A stretch of DNA of 23,176 nucleotides from Promethearchaeota archaeon (GTDB lineage Archaea > Asgardarchaeota > Lokiarchaeia > Sigynarchaeales > SOKP01): NCBI GenBank assembly GCA_016839905.1, contig JAEOTJ010000482.1:1-23176 (forward strand), read 5' to 3'. The translations under genes and the position numbers were made by a program. Of this stretch, positions 12,049 to 21,625 are shown in pieces. Position 1 is the first letter of the stretch. Every line of letters begins with the position of its first letter. The notes beneath the pieces were generated by a model. The model did no database searches and was not told the DNA's origin. It saw only the letters and a list, made by a program, of their open reading frames with translations.

Positions 12049-13794
12049 TTACGGAAGACTTGTTGGAGGAGGAGTAGGTTTCTTATTTTTCATTTTTTTA
12101 GCGTAATTTTCATAAAACTTTTTTGAAGTATTTTCAAAATAGGTATCATATAGAGGAATCCTTAATTTCTGAAAGTTAGTTAACCAAATTCCTGATATTA
12201 AAGCTATTCCAACAGTACCAGTTAAGGATTCAAGATCACTATGTTGGATTCCTCCTCCTAATGTTCGAGCGGCAACTACTTTTTCCTTATCTGACCTCAA
12301 TGGTAAATTAATAACAGTATTCATATTAGATAAAATTGTATCGTCAATTGGAGAATATTGTTGAGAAATAACTTCAAGAGCAAGATTAAACTTTCTCCCT
12401 TGACGGGAGATATCCTTAAATACATTACTGAATTTCATCATTTCTGGGCGTAATATACTTGGAGCTTCTTCAATTGTAAATATTATTATAGGCATATTGG
12501 CAGGATCCTTTACATTATTTCCACTTTCTATATAGAGCTTCTTTAGATTTACTTTATAATTATCATAAAAGTTTTTTGGTAAAGTCTTTTCTAATTTTAT
12601 TTCAAAAGTGCTAATATCAGTGGAAGATTTCAATGTCTTTCGAATATCAAAAAGAGTTCTGGCTAATACACTATTGAATAAGAATTGTTCTAAATCTTGA
12701 ATCATCGAAACATTAAAGATTATAATGCCTCCCTTTTCTAATTTCTTCACAATTTCAGGGAGCTTACTACTTGCTCCTGATTGAAAAATGTCAGAATACT
12801 CTAACCACTGTAATCTCCTTTGAACTGCGGATAATGTTGCTTCTGCGTGATTCCCAGGTGGATTTTCACCGGCGATAAGATCATCAATATAAGTATCTGG
12901 GCTATGACGATATGCAGCATAAATTGCACCCGCCTGTAAATCGTTAAATGAGCCAGTAGCAAAAAGATCTACGGGTTTAATTTCTTGATAATTTATAATA
13001 CAGGGTTGAGCAATACTTTTTAGAGGGGCAGGCGGGATCCCTTTATTAGGATAAAGATAATACCATTTACCCATTAATGCTTTATTATATTGTGTGGCTT
13101 TAGCGATATCGTTTACTCCATAATCTATACAGCCAAGTGCATATTCATCATGCATATCTATCGCTAACATGGATAATTTTTTTCCTTTATTGTTGAGAAT
13201 GACATTTGCATTATGCTGAAGTAATCCATCTATAAATACTTGATTTAAATTAGACTTACCTGTACCTGTAGCCCCTGCTATAAAAAAGTGATACATTAAA
13301 TATTTGAATGGAAAATAAACATTTACATTTGATTCAGAAGCTAAATTACCCATAAAAACACCATCAGGAGTAAATATATTTTCTAGATAATTTTGTTTGT
13401 CATCTTGAATCTCAGAAATCTTCATTGAATGCGGTTTCAATACTCCCTTTTCCATAAGATCTTCAATCAAGAAAAAGACATTAGTAGTATGTGATTTCTC
13501 GTTCTTAGATTTCTTATCCCTTTCAGTACAAATAATAGGACGTCCCTGAATCACATATTGCAATTCTGTCTCAAGTTCAGAGGTAATATAATCCGTCATT
13601 TTTACATTTTTTAACTTTCGACGTGTGAAAATATAATCATCAATTGTATGCTCGCTTAAAATTTGAATAATTATTGTATATTCGATATTATTATCTTTAT
13701 CTTCCGCTTCCAACTTAATAAAACCATGAAGATGGACATATTTTTCATGGAAAATCTCAATTGTACTTTCTAAGGAGTTAATTTTGATAATCAT
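12049..13794 (-). CDS. herA: HerA bipolar DNA translocase/helicase
   Basis: HerA is a hexameric FtsK-like ATPase that drives NurA in resecting DNA ends. The 581-residue protein has an N-terminal beta-barrel (HAS-barrel-like, about 1-90), Walker A GATGTGKS (174-181), LAIDMHDEYALG shortly after, a Walker B strand IIIFTIEEAP and a downstream SRQGRKFNLALEVISQQYS segment that is very typical of HerA, containing the sensor and arginine-finger region. The C-terminus ends in a short proline-rich tail. First gene of the operon; ATG 13794 with GGAGAGAATTAAAG upstream as ribosome site. Length fits the family (about 500-600). Confidence 0.95.
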   Translation of the reverse strand: MIIKINSLESTIEIFHEKYVHLHGFIKLEAEDKDNNIEYTIIIQILSEHTIDDYIFTRRKLKNVKMTDYITSELETELQYVIQGRPIICTERDKKSKNEKSHTTNVFFLIEDLMEKGVLKPHSMKISEIQDDKQNYLENIFTPDGVFMGNLASESNVNVYFPFKYLMYHFFIAGATGTGKSNLNQVFIDGLLQHNANVILNNKGKKLSMLAIDMHDEYALGCIDYGVNDIAKATQYNKALMGKWYYLYPNKGIPPAPLKSIAQPCIINYQEIKPVDLFATGSFNDLQAGAIYAAYRHSPDTYIDDLIAGENPPGNHAEATLSAVQRRLQWLEYSDIFQSGASSKLPEIVKKLEKGGIIIFNVSMIQDLEQFLFNSVLARTLFDIRKTLKSSTDISTFEIKLEKTLPKNFYDNYKVNLKKLYIESGNNVKDPANMPIIIFTIEEAPSILRPEMMKFSNVFKDISRQGRKFNLALEVISQQYSPIDDTILSNMNTVINLPLRSDKEKVVAARTLGGGIQHSDLESLTGTVGIALISGIWLTNFQKLRIPLYDTYFENTSKKFYENYAKKMKNKKPTPPPTSLP

Positions 13795-13984
13795 TCTTTA
13801 ATTCTCTCCATTATTCTCTTTTAATTAATATGATATATATTCATTCAATATAAATAAAAAATTATTATTCCCTAAGTATGATTTCTTATTTATTTTAATA
13901 CATAGTCATTTTATTATTTAAACTTCTGAGACCTAATTAATTTATTAAATTAAATATTATTTCATACTCTTCTTTGAATTTTTC

Positions 13985-13995
13985 TTTATATATAA
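13985..13995 (+). promoter_or_regulatory. TATA box of the zinc-ribbon gene
   Basis: TTTATATATAA on the plus strand predicts a start near 14016 and a leader of about 42 bases containing the ribosome site GGTGG (14047-14051). Confidence 0.45.
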
Positions 13996-14057
13996 CTAAT
14001 TTTGGTAATATATAGATAATTTTTAATTGATATTCTAAAAAAAATAGGTGGATAAAA

Positions 14058-14258
14058 ATGAGTTTAAAAAATGCTAATAATAAAATAAAATCAGAAAATA
14101 AAGATCCCATAATTAATGATTTAGACAACTACGGTATCAAAATTCAATGCCCTGATTGTGGTTCAATATTCATACTAAATGAATATGGAGAATATTTTTG
14201 TAGAAAATGTAATAGAATTTTTTCAGAAAGCGAAATAAGAGAACGATATGGGCTATAA
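14058..14258 (+). CDS. Zinc-ribbon microprotein
   Basis: This 66-residue protein has a polar lysine-rich start and one zinc ribbon: C31-x2-C34...C48-x2-C51 (CPDCG and CRKCN), followed by a short helix SESEIRERYGL. Such single ribbons occur in transcription factor B N-termini and in many small nucleic-acid or protein-binding adaptors; nothing narrows it further. It is transcribed divergently from herA, with a TATA box and a GGTGG ribosome site, and its stop overlaps the 3' end of the convergent exonuclease gene by 6 bases. Confidence 0.7.
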   Translation: MSLKNANNKIKSENKDPIINDLDNYGIKIQCPDCGSIFILNEYGEYFCRKCNRIFSESEIRERYGL

Positions 14259-14801
14259 AGGAAATTTCCCTAATTTTATAAGCTCAAGTAATATTTTTGC
14301 TTCATGAACCGCGTCATCTGCGGCTCTATGTTTTTCAATATAATCACTTTTAGGAAAGAAAAAATCCCAAGCTTCTTGAGCTTTTGGCCATTTGTATCCG
14401 TATCCTCCATTTCGATGAGGGATTTTACAAATATCGGTACTGGTTAACATTATACAAGGTAATTCATGAGCAAACTCAAATCCACGCGCTTTTAAAAATC
14501 CTAAATCAAATAATTTATTAAATGCGGTTATTGGATATTTATTGAAAATATTTTGTAATTCCTGTCTGAATTTATCAAGTAAAGATGCTTTTTTTATTTC
14601 TTCAAAACTCAAGTCAGAATTCTTAAAAATCCAGGAATCTCTATGTTCCTCTCCAAATGTTGGTTCTCTCACATAAGAGTCAAAGAGTATATCCGTAATC
14701 CCCGCGTCTAGATCTAATTCTGCGATTCCAATCTCTAGAATTAAATCATTTTTAGGATTTAAACCAGTTGTCTCTATATCAATTACCGCTATTTTTACCA
14801 A
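14253..14801 (-). CDS. DEDDh 3'-5' exonuclease (DnaQ-like)
   Basis: The 182-residue protein is one exonuclease domain. The four metal-binding acidic positions and the histidine are visible: D8 and E10 in VIDIETTGL, D99 in FNKLFDLGF, and H158 with D162/D163 in HRAADDAVHEA. It therefore should cut DNA or RNA from the 3' end. DEDDh enzymes include proofreading subunits, TREX-like nucleases and RNase T-like trimmers; the sequence does not settle which. It shares only convergent ends with the zinc-ribbon gene and lies next to the HerA-NurA-Mre11-Rad50 operon, but in archaea this neighbour is not a known part of it, so a repair role is inference. No clear ribosome site precedes ATG 14801. Confidence 0.88.
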   Translation of the reverse strand: MVKIAVIDIETTGLNPKNDLILEIGIAELDLDAGITDILFDSYVREPTFGEEHRDSWIFKNSDLSFEEIKKASLLDKFRQELQNIFNKYPITAFNKLFDLGFLKARGFEFAHELPCIMLTSTDICKIPHRNGGYGYKWPKAQEAWDFFFPKSDYIEKHRAADDAVHEAKILLELIKLGKFPL

Positions 14802-15056
14802 ATTATATCTCTTTTTTTTATTCTATTTTATTCTAAGAAATATTAGTCAGAATAAATAAAAAATGCTATTAATCTTGGATAGGCATATGTCAATTGAATA
14901 ATTAATTAATTGAATCCAAATAATTTTCTAAATACACATTTTGTGTGTAAAAGTGTGCAAAAAACTCATATTTAAAATTATGTTTTACAACAAAAATATA
15001 TATATGAATTTTTATATTATTATCAAGGGTTAATATTAAGTATAAGGGTTATAATT

Positions 15057-15392
15057 GTGTATATTAATAATTCAATTACATTCGAAGGAATTTTTGAAGG
15101 TAAATTGAAGAAAAGGGTAATTCTTCGGCAGGACGAATTAGAGGATTTATTATCATTATTTGAAAAAATAATATCTGATGATGATGAGGGAATTCTCGAA
15201 ATAACCCGAATTAATCTGAAAACGGGTAGATTAACCCCATATAAAAGGATAATGTTTTTAAATAAACTTTCTTTTACTAATCAAGAAAAATTAAAAGAAA
15301 AAAATTCTCAATCATCTCAATCAAATAAAGAATATAATCTAGACGAATTAAGTTTGTATAAATTGAGATGGTCGAAAGAAAAGTACAAATAA
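15057..15392 (+). CDS. Unknown 111-residue protein
   Basis: The frame starts at GTG (15057) behind AAGGGTT. Residues 1-75 alternate predicted strands and an acidic helix (RQDELEDLLSLFEKIISDDDEG), followed by a basic strand-rich part; the tail from about 80 is rich in S, N, Q and K and probably disordered. No signal peptide, membrane segment or metal motif is seen, and I do not recognise a family. An AT-only box AATATATATATG (14994-15005) is a likely TATA. It precedes the DUF362 gene by 87 bases on the same strand but that gene appears to have its own leaderless promoter. Confidence 0.55.
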   Translation: MYINNSITFEGIFEGKLKKRVILRQDELEDLLSLFEKIISDDDEGILEITRINLKTGRLTPYKRIMFLNKLSFTNQEKLKEKNSQSSQSNKEYNLDELSLYKLRWSKEKYK

Positions 15393-15479
15393 TAATTATT
15401 AATAGATTTATCTTATTCTTTAAATTATTTATTAAATATTTTTAATCGGTTAGTTATTATTTATTAAAATAATAAAAAA

Positions 15480-16547
15480 ATGTTGAATAATCAATCTAAA
15501 GTATATATTGGAAAAGTAAATCTTGAATCAAAAGACTTATCAAGTGTTATAAAAAATGCCTTAGATACTTTTAACGATTATTTAATTAAGATTTTGGATG
15601 AAAAATCAAGCAATCTCATTTTAAAACCTAATATCTTACCGACTGAATTTAGAAATGAGGGATTAGGAGTAACTAATCCACGATTATGTGCATGTATAGC
15701 GGATTATCTTAAGGATTTAGGCTTTAAAAGATTGATTTTGGCCGAAGGTACAACAAATAATCGTAATGGAGAACCAGATACTCTTGAAGCAATGAAAAAT
15801 AATGGATATTTGGAATTTGGGGATAAATGGGAAAGTTTTGATATGAATAAAGATGAAGTGGGAGGTTGGTTTGTGATATATTCACCCGGAGATGAAGGAA
15901 ATCCAGATGATCCATTTGATATTGAAATTGGAATTTCTAAAATAGCTTTAAAATATCCAATAATTTCAATAGCAAAATTCAAGACTCATGATGTTTTAGG
16001 ATTAACCTTATCTATAAAAAACCTAATGGGGTGTCTATGTAAGGCAAGAAGGAAATCAAGCGGAGAGATCCTTCACATTGGCCCACTAGTTAAAGCTTAC
16101 ATGCATGGTCATGGTCCAAAAAATCCTTATTTCCTTGCAGAAGAACAGAATATTACAACATCTAAAGTTGCTCTTGCGATCAATTTAAATAGAATGACAA
16201 AAATTCTTTTTCCAATATTTTCCATACTTGATGCTTTTCCCGCGATGGAAGGACAAGGACCATTAAGGGGGGTTGCGAATGATATGGATTTAATTATGTG
16301 TTCTAATGACTCTGTTGCATTGGATTCCATAGCATGTAATTTGGTTGGATTGGATCTTGATTATAATCAATATATAAAACAATTTGAGCGGTTAAATTTA
16401 GGTACTACTGATTATTTAAATATTAATATTATTAATAGAACTATTTTTGAAAAGACAAAAAAAAAATTAAATTTTCAGTTTCATGAGAGATTTCAATATT
16501 CAAAATTTACTCCAGAAGAGGTAAAGCTCTTAAGTGAACTTACATAA
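15480..16547 (+). CDS. DUF362 family protein
   Basis: The 355-residue protein shows the DUF362 landmarks: LILKPNILP (46-54), VTNPRLCACIADYLKDLGF with a following LAEG, KTHDVLGLTLSIKNLMG near 170-185 and ALDSIACNLVGL near 285. Many family members end in a 2x[4Fe-4S] ferredoxin domain; this one does not, and it has no clustered cysteines. The biochemical role of DUF362 is not established, although a link to redox enzymes is often suggested. The ATG lies about 22 bases after an ATTATTTATTAAAA stretch and has no ribosome site, so the message may be leaderless. It converges on the gene at 16605-16973. Confidence 0.85.
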   Translation: MLNNQSKVYIGKVNLESKDLSSVIKNALDTFNDYLIKILDEKSSNLILKPNILPTEFRNEGLGVTNPRLCACIADYLKDLGFKRLILAEGTTNNRNGEPDTLEAMKNNGYLEFGDKWESFDMNKDEVGGWFVIYSPGDEGNPDDPFDIEIGISKIALKYPIISIAKFKTHDVLGLTLSIKNLMGCLCKARRKSSGEILHIGPLVKAYMHGHGPKNPYFLAEEQNITTSKVALAINLNRMTKILFPIFSILDAFPAMEGQGPLRGVANDMDLIMCSNDSVALDSIACNLVGLDLDYNQYIKQFERLNLGTTDYLNINIINRTIFEKTKKKLNFQFHERFQYSKFTPEEVKLLSELT

Positions 16548-16604
16548 TTTAGAGAATTTATTTTAAGAAAATTTTCCTTTAAAAAAAGAAAAGAATTTTT
16601 TTGT

Positions 16605-16973
16605 TTATATATAATAATTTCGGTTTCTTATTTTAGAGATCAAATGCCCTCTTGAAAGAAGTTGAAGACCAAACTGAGAACAATACTCTTTTGAAAATTC
16701 AGATATAATATTACAGATTAATATACCTCCTTGAATTTCAGGTACATCAATACATGCCTTTTGAAGTTGTCTTAATTGCGTAATTGAGATTTCTCTTTTC
16801 CAATCTCGAATAAATACTCCGAACTTCCCTTCTTCACCATCTTTAACAATCGCATTAAAAATCCAAACTTTTCCTGACTTTCCTTTCAATTTTGTAGTGG
16901 AATTGATAAATTCATACTTTTCAGAAAAAACTTCTTCTGCTAATTGATGTAAATTTTTTTCTACTAAAGCCAT
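16605..16973 (-). CDS. PD-(D/E)XK nuclease-like protein, active site apparently lost
   Basis: The 122-residue protein resembles the archaeal restriction-endonuclease-like fold: a helix at the start, then paired strands WIFNAIV (37-43) and GVFIRDWKREIS (52-63), a helix ITQLRQLQKAC, strand GGILICNIISEFSKEY and FGLQLLSR. In active relatives the first strand carries Asp and the second reads E-x-K before DWKR; here those positions are N40 and F54-I-R56. The fold looks kept and the catalytic residues replaced, so it may bind DNA or a partner without cutting. No partner gene is adjacent. Family placement by pattern only. Confidence 0.6.
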   Translation of the reverse strand: MALVEKNLHQLAEEVFSEKYEFINSTTKLKGKSGKVWIFNAIVKDGEEGKFGVFIRDWKREISITQLRQLQKACIDVPEIQGGILICNIISEFSKEYCSQFGLQLLSRGHLISKIRNRNYYI

Positions 16974-17154
16974 ATTACCACATTTTTTTTATTATTTATA
17001 ATATTCTCCATGTACTATTTAAATGTTATAGAAAGATCTATCCATATATTTATTATTTAAATGTAATATGTAGGAGATATTATTCCGTTTTTAAATTCAA
17101 ATTAATAGTTCCCCGCGGAGTATGCCGACAAAAAGATCTTATCTATTTTCTACT

Positions 17155-17997
17155 CTAGAAGAAATTATTATTAAATTCAAACAGTTTATAAAAAGGATAT
17201 TGCCCTTCTTGATCAAGCCCTTCCTTTTTTATAAATTTATATAAATTATTATTTAAATATTCAATAAGTCTATCAGCAATTTTATTACAAATTGTTTTGC
17301 AATCAAGGAAATTATCTGGATAAAATTTACATTCATTATTTTGACTGAAACAAAACTTTTTCATTTGAAGTGAGAGACCTTCCGCCGATAAAATAATAAT
17401 GCAATCCCATGCATCTTTAAATCCGGAAATCTGACTGGGTGGAATTTTTATTATATTATTTTTTAACTTGTCAATCTTTTTTTTAGAATAATATTTATTA
17501 TCTTTTCCAATTCTTTCTTTAATATATTTTAATTCTCTTCTTATTTCCAATTGACAAAGAAAAGTGTAATATTTTAATAATTTTTCTGCTTCCGCTGCCT
17601 TTATACTATCAAGAATAATCCACCCTTCCACTTTTTTGCATTTTATTTCCTTGGTTTCTGGATTTGAAAAGTTAGTAGGATAAATCCAGCATTGTGGAGG
17701 TTTAATTCCAGAATTATGCACGCTACAACCATTCATATTTTTGTCAAATAAAAAGCATTTTCCAGTTTTCTCATTAAACCTCAATTGAAAACTAAAAACA
17801 TTACTTCTTATAAAGTCATTTTTATTCGCATATCCAAGCTCTATATATTTTTCAGCCAAAACCTTGGGAACATCAATTTTGATAGAACAGCAATTTCCAT
17901 CACAAACTTCTGGATCGGTGCAATCTGGACCGCTTATCGCTTCCTTCATTAAAGAATTATATTTTTTTATGATAGACCAAAAATAACTTTCATCCAT
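17155..17997 (-). CDS. YkgJ/CxxCxxCC-type cysteine-cluster protein
   Basis: The 280-residue protein has the cysteine pattern of the YkgJ (putative zinc- or iron-chelating) family: C26, C32, C36-C37 near the start, then C81, C91 and C103 in KCFLF...GCSVH...PPQCWIYP. The spacing between the first cysteines is wider than the consensus. Four more cysteines near the end (about 222-240) could add a second site. The middle is lysine-rich and helical. Function of the family is uncertain; metal binding and a link to oxidised or methylated proteins have been proposed. A TATA-like ATATATATTTTA about 35 bases before ATG 17997 suggests a nearly leaderless message. It is divergent from the large gene at 18192. 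Confidence 0.75.
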   Translation of the reverse strand: MDESYFWSIIKKYNSLMKEAISGPDCTDPEVCDGNCCSIKIDVPKVLAEKYIELGYANKNDFIRSNVFSFQLRFNEKTGKCFLFDKNMNGCSVHNSGIKPPQCWIYPTNFSNPETKEIKCKKVEGWIILDSIKAAEAEKLLKYYTFLCQLEIRRELKYIKERIGKDNKYYSKKKIDKLKNNIIKIPPSQISGFKDAWDCIIILSAEGLSLQMKKFCFSQNNECKFYPDNFLDCKTICNKIADRLIEYLNNNLYKFIKKEGLDQEGQYPFYKLFEFNNNFF

Positions 17998-18191
17998 TTG
18001 TATTCTAAAACTAATTTAAAATAAAATATATATTGATAAAAATAAAATAAATTTAAAATTTCTTTAAATATCTTTTTTCTTACTAAAATTTATATTTATC
18101 AAATTTATTTATGATCAAACTAAATTATTTTATTAAAAAATTTTAGTTAATAATATTAATTGTAGTAAGTACAAGAGGTTTTAGAGATAAT

Positions 18192-20315
18192 ATGGCTGAA
18201 AATGATTTAATTATAATTGACATTACAGACAGAGAATATATCAAGTTGGATGTGGCATCAAAATTAGTAGAAATCAAAGGAGATGGCAAATTAATTGTTC
18301 AAAATCCCTCTCAAAAGAGTAGGTTATGGAACTTAGCTTTGGATATAAAAGAAAATATAAATACATCTGTTCCTTCTAAGGATCTCAATCCTGGAACAAT
18401 AAACCCTGGTCAAGATTTTTTCCAAGATTATGACATTCAGAATTTGAAAGAGCCTATTTTAAAAGTAGTTGAACTATTTGATACAGAGAGGAATACGGGT
18501 GATATATTAAATAATGTAATTCTTTATAACTTTAAAAATGAATGCAATTTAAAGCTAATTCTTACAAATTCAATTGATGTACCTATTGTTGATATAAAGT
18601 TAATTAGAGAAATGCCCGAATTTTTGCAAGAAATTGAGATTAAAACAGCCCCTATAGGAAAAGCTGAACTAAAAGAAGAGGGAGGTAAAAGAATTTTAAG
18701 TTGGGAGATTGATTCTCTAGCTGCTGGAGACTCAATGGCATTAGAGGTCGAAAGTACAATAAACATACAAGATAAAAGTGATCAATCTCTTGGGAGTTTA
18801 AAAATAAACTATTTAGCAAATAATAAGAAATTAACAATGTTCGATCCTGAAATCATAGGTTTAACTGATTCAATGAGTGGGATTGATAGAGATGAAAGCT
18901 CAAGTCCAGGAAAATGGGATTGTAATGTAGAATTTATTAACGACTCTGAATTTCAAGTAAAACTTGAAGAAGTTAAAGTTACTCAAAAAATAACGACTGG
19001 GACTGAAACTGTTGTCTCACAGACACCAGCTCTGACAATTAATCCTCAAGGCACATGGGATCATGATTTTCAATTAGAAGCTAAAGATGTTCCAGAATTA
19101 GAATCTGAAATTAAATTCACACCCCTTTTTAAAGTAATTCCTAGGATTATTGGAGAAATTAATAAAGAATCAACAATATATCATGTGCTTGCAGCAGAAA
19201 TTCATAAAGAAATTAGTCCTCCTGAAGTTGGAGCTTATGCAAATACAGATATGAAGATTGACAATACAATAACTAATACAGGAACTGCTAGCATTGAACT
19301 TCTTAAGATTTTTGATGATATTCCTCCAGATTTTATTCCCCCTAAATTAGAACAAATAACTATAACTTTAAAAAATCCTGAGGGGTCAATAGAAATTCAA
19401 GAGAGAGCAGAATTTATTAAAAACATTGATATTGAACCTAACGACCAGAGTCCAGATTCTAAACATAAAATAAACATAAAATTACATAATTTAGAGAAAC
19501 AGCTCCCCCCTAATTCTAAATTAATTGTGAGTTATCCTCTGCTAGCAAAAAATCCAAAACCCGAAGAAATATACAAAACCCCAGTTCAAATAAAAGGTAA
19601 TACACCTGCTAAAGGACTTTATTTCGTCATATCTCCCCCTGAAGAGCCTGAGATTAAAATAAAATATATCCAACGAAAGCTGAAAACACTTAAAAGTATT
19701 AAACCAGGAGTTACGGAAGGTGATTTTAGTATTTCAGTACGGATTCAAAATAAAGGGGATGTTGAATTAGAAAACATCATTGTAAAGGATAAAATCCCTA
19801 TTGGTTTTTCTTTATCAAATTTTACTCCTCCAGCAAGTACCACACATAAAGTAGTACCATTAGGAGATGAATCTGAATTGCAAGTAAGCTTTCCTGAGTT
19901 AAAAGCAAAAGAATCAATTACCATTAATTATGATTGCTCTGGATCTGGTGATTATCCTAGATCTGAACCACAAGTTATTGTAAAAGGTAGGGGTGACTCT
20001 GGATCTGCAAGCGCTTCCACTGATTCTACTGCTTCTCCAGAAATTAGTTCAGCATCTGGATTAAGTCAAGCAAAATTAATAGAAATTAATGAGATGTTTG
20101 CAAATATCATTAAAAAAGCTGAAAGTGGAATTAATTGCATGCAATTGGGGAATGCATTGGATGAAATGGTTGATCCATTGCCTCAAGGCCCTATTCTCCA
20201 TAAATTCACTCAATTCATCCGCGAAGTCAAAGATATGAATGATAAGATGGTTGTTGGTTCAACTAGAGACGATATTATGACAAAACTAAATGATTTTAAA
20301 GGAAAATATTTGTAA
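18192..20315 (+). CDS. Large beta-sandwich repeat protein without a signal peptide
   Basis: The 707-residue protein is almost all predicted beta strands, with repeated units containing motifs such as VEFINDSEFQVKLEEVKV, TITNTGTASIELLKIFDDIP and IQNKGDVELENIIVKDKIP. These resemble DUF11/CARDB-type Ig-like domains that usually sit on cell surfaces. The N-terminus (MAENDLIIIDITD) has no signal peptide or membrane anchor, nor does the C-terminus, so it should stay in the cytoplasm. A serine-rich linker (about 603-628) leads to a helical C-terminal domain of about 75 residues. AGAGG upstream of ATG 18192 is a modest ribosome site. The role is unknown; a scaffold or an internal coat-like function would be speculation. 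Confidence 0.7.
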   Translation: MAENDLIIIDITDREYIKLDVASKLVEIKGDGKLIVQNPSQKSRLWNLALDIKENINTSVPSKDLNPGTINPGQDFFQDYDIQNLKEPILKVVELFDTERNTGDILNNVILYNFKNECNLKLILTNSIDVPIVDIKLIREMPEFLQEIEIKTAPIGKAELKEEGGKRILSWEIDSLAAGDSMALEVESTINIQDKSDQSLGSLKINYLANNKKLTMFDPEIIGLTDSMSGIDRDESSSPGKWDCNVEFINDSEFQVKLEEVKVTQKITTGTETVVSQTPALTINPQGTWDHDFQLEAKDVPELESEIKFTPLFKVIPRIIGEINKESTIYHVLAAEIHKEISPPEVGAYANTDMKIDNTITNTGTASIELLKIFDDIPPDFIPPKLEQITITLKNPEGSIEIQERAEFIKNIDIEPNDQSPDSKHKINIKLHNLEKQLPPNSKLIVSYPLLAKNPKPEEIYKTPVQIKGNTPAKGLYFVISPPEEPEIKIKYIQRKLKTLKSIKPGVTEGDFSISVRIQNKGDVELENIIVKDKIPIGFSLSNFTPPASTTHKVVPLGDESELQVSFPELKAKESITINYDCSGSGDYPRSEPQVIVKGRGDSGSASASTDSTASPEISSASGLSQAKLIEINEMFANIIKKAESGINCMQLGNALDEMVDPLPQGPILHKFTQFIREVKDMNDKMVVGSTRDDIMTKLNDFKGKYL

Positions 20316-20366
20316 AAAAAGTTTTTTTTTATAATTTTCTTATTTTTTTATATTGTTCTTTTTTTA
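20313..20366. terminator. T-rich region between convergent genes
   Basis: Several runs of 7-9 T follow the stop of the large beta-sandwich gene; the 68-base gap to the convergent DUF1015 gene ends with a shorter A-rich part that serves the opposite strand. Confidence 0.4.
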
Positions 20367-20383
20367 AATAAATAATATATTGC

Positions 20384-21625
20384 TTATTCTATTTCTTTTG
20401 AGTGTCTATGAATAACTAATCCTGATAGTGGTTTTGGATAAAAATAAGTAGATTTTTGGGGCATAATCTCACCTAACTGAGTTATTTTTTGAACTTCTTC
20501 TAAAGTTGTAGGACTTACAATGAAAAGGGCTTGAATTTTACCGTCATTTACTTTCTCTAATCCTAATTTCACATCCTTAATAAATGTAATATCCTCTTTT
20601 TTAACACTTAGGCAATTCTCAAGTAAAATATTATGTAAAATGGGAAGATTGAGATTTTTCCATTCATTTGATAAATTTCCAGTAATAAAATCCTCTGGTT
20701 TAATTTCTTCTCTTAAATCTATAAAAAAATATTTATTTTTATAATAGCAGCCAAAAACTTTCCTATTTTTATTATTATCATTCATTAATTCTTTTAATTT
20801 TTCATAACTATCCACTTCTCGCATTTTAAAAAATTTTTTTAATTTCTTTTTTAATTCTTCTACACTATTTATGGATAATTTATGAATTTCTCGATGACTT
20901 GTAAAAATTATTAAGCCAGGATCATTAAAGTCAATAAACAATGCCATAATATATTTGCATCCTCCATGCCGACTATGTCTCAGGCATGTAATATAGCGAT
21001 GGTGTCCATCAGCGATAATTATGGAATTTTTTTTTACAATCTCTTGGATCTGTCTAACATCTTCTTCCTTCCAGACTTCCCATATTTTATGAGTAAAACC
21101 ATCTTTATCTATAGTTTGTAAAGAAGGTTTTTTCCTAATATATTTTTTAATTATGTTCTCAGCAGAACCATTTCCATTATAAATCATAAAGATTGGTGAG
21201 AAATTAGAGTCCGTTTTTTGGATGATTTGCATTCGATCTTCACAAGATTTTTTAAAAGTTGCTTCATGAGGAATTACACCATTAGTTGCAGGAAAAATTT
21301 CAACCAATTTTAATAATCCTACAAATCCATATCTACTTATTGATTCTCCTGTATCGGGTCTTATATAATCGATCCCATAAATACAGAGGCATCTATTTTC
21401 ATTAGCAATTAATGTTCCATTATTTATCATCTCAATTAACTTTTCTCCAGCAAAATCATATTTTTCAGGAAGAATTACATGACAAATATTATCAGGATGT
21501 TTCTTCATTTCGATTAATTCTTCTTTTGATATAACATCATAAGGTGGAGCCACTAATTCCTTTAATTTAATTGCATCTTTTCCTTCTCTATAATGATAAC
21601 TTCTGAAAGGGATTAATTCTGGCAT
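20384..21625 (-). CDS. DUF1015 family protein
   Basis: The 413-residue protein carries the family signatures: an N-terminal PFRSYHYR, then VAPPYDVISKEE (26-37), GVIPHEATF...C.DR near 120-135, SPIFMIYNG, and IIADGHHRYITCLR near 203-216. DGHHR resembles the active-site loop of ParB/sulfiredoxin-like enzymes, including the free serine kinase SerK, so a nucleotide-dependent kinase-like role is possible but unproven. Length matches the family. ATG 21625 has no ribosome site. No metabolic neighbour helps define its job here. Confidence 0.88.
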   Translation of the reverse strand: MPELIPFRSYHYREGKDAIKLKELVAPPYDVISKEELIEMKKHPDNICHVILPEKYDFAGEKLIEMINNGTLIANENRCLCIYGIDYIRPDTGESISRYGFVGLLKLVEIFPATNGVIPHEATFKKSCEDRMQIIQKTDSNFSPIFMIYNGNGSAENIIKKYIRKKPSLQTIDKDGFTHKIWEVWKEEDVRQIQEIVKKNSIIIADGHHRYITCLRHSRHGGCKYIMALFIDFNDPGLIIFTSHREIHKLSINSVEELKKKLKKFFKMREVDSYEKLKELMNDNNKNRKVFGCYYKNKYFFIDLREEIKPEDFITGNLSNEWKNLNLPILHNILLENCLSVKKEDITFIKDVKLGLEKVNDGKIQALFIVSPTTLEEVQKITQLGEIMPQKSTYFYPKPLSGLVIHRHSKEIE

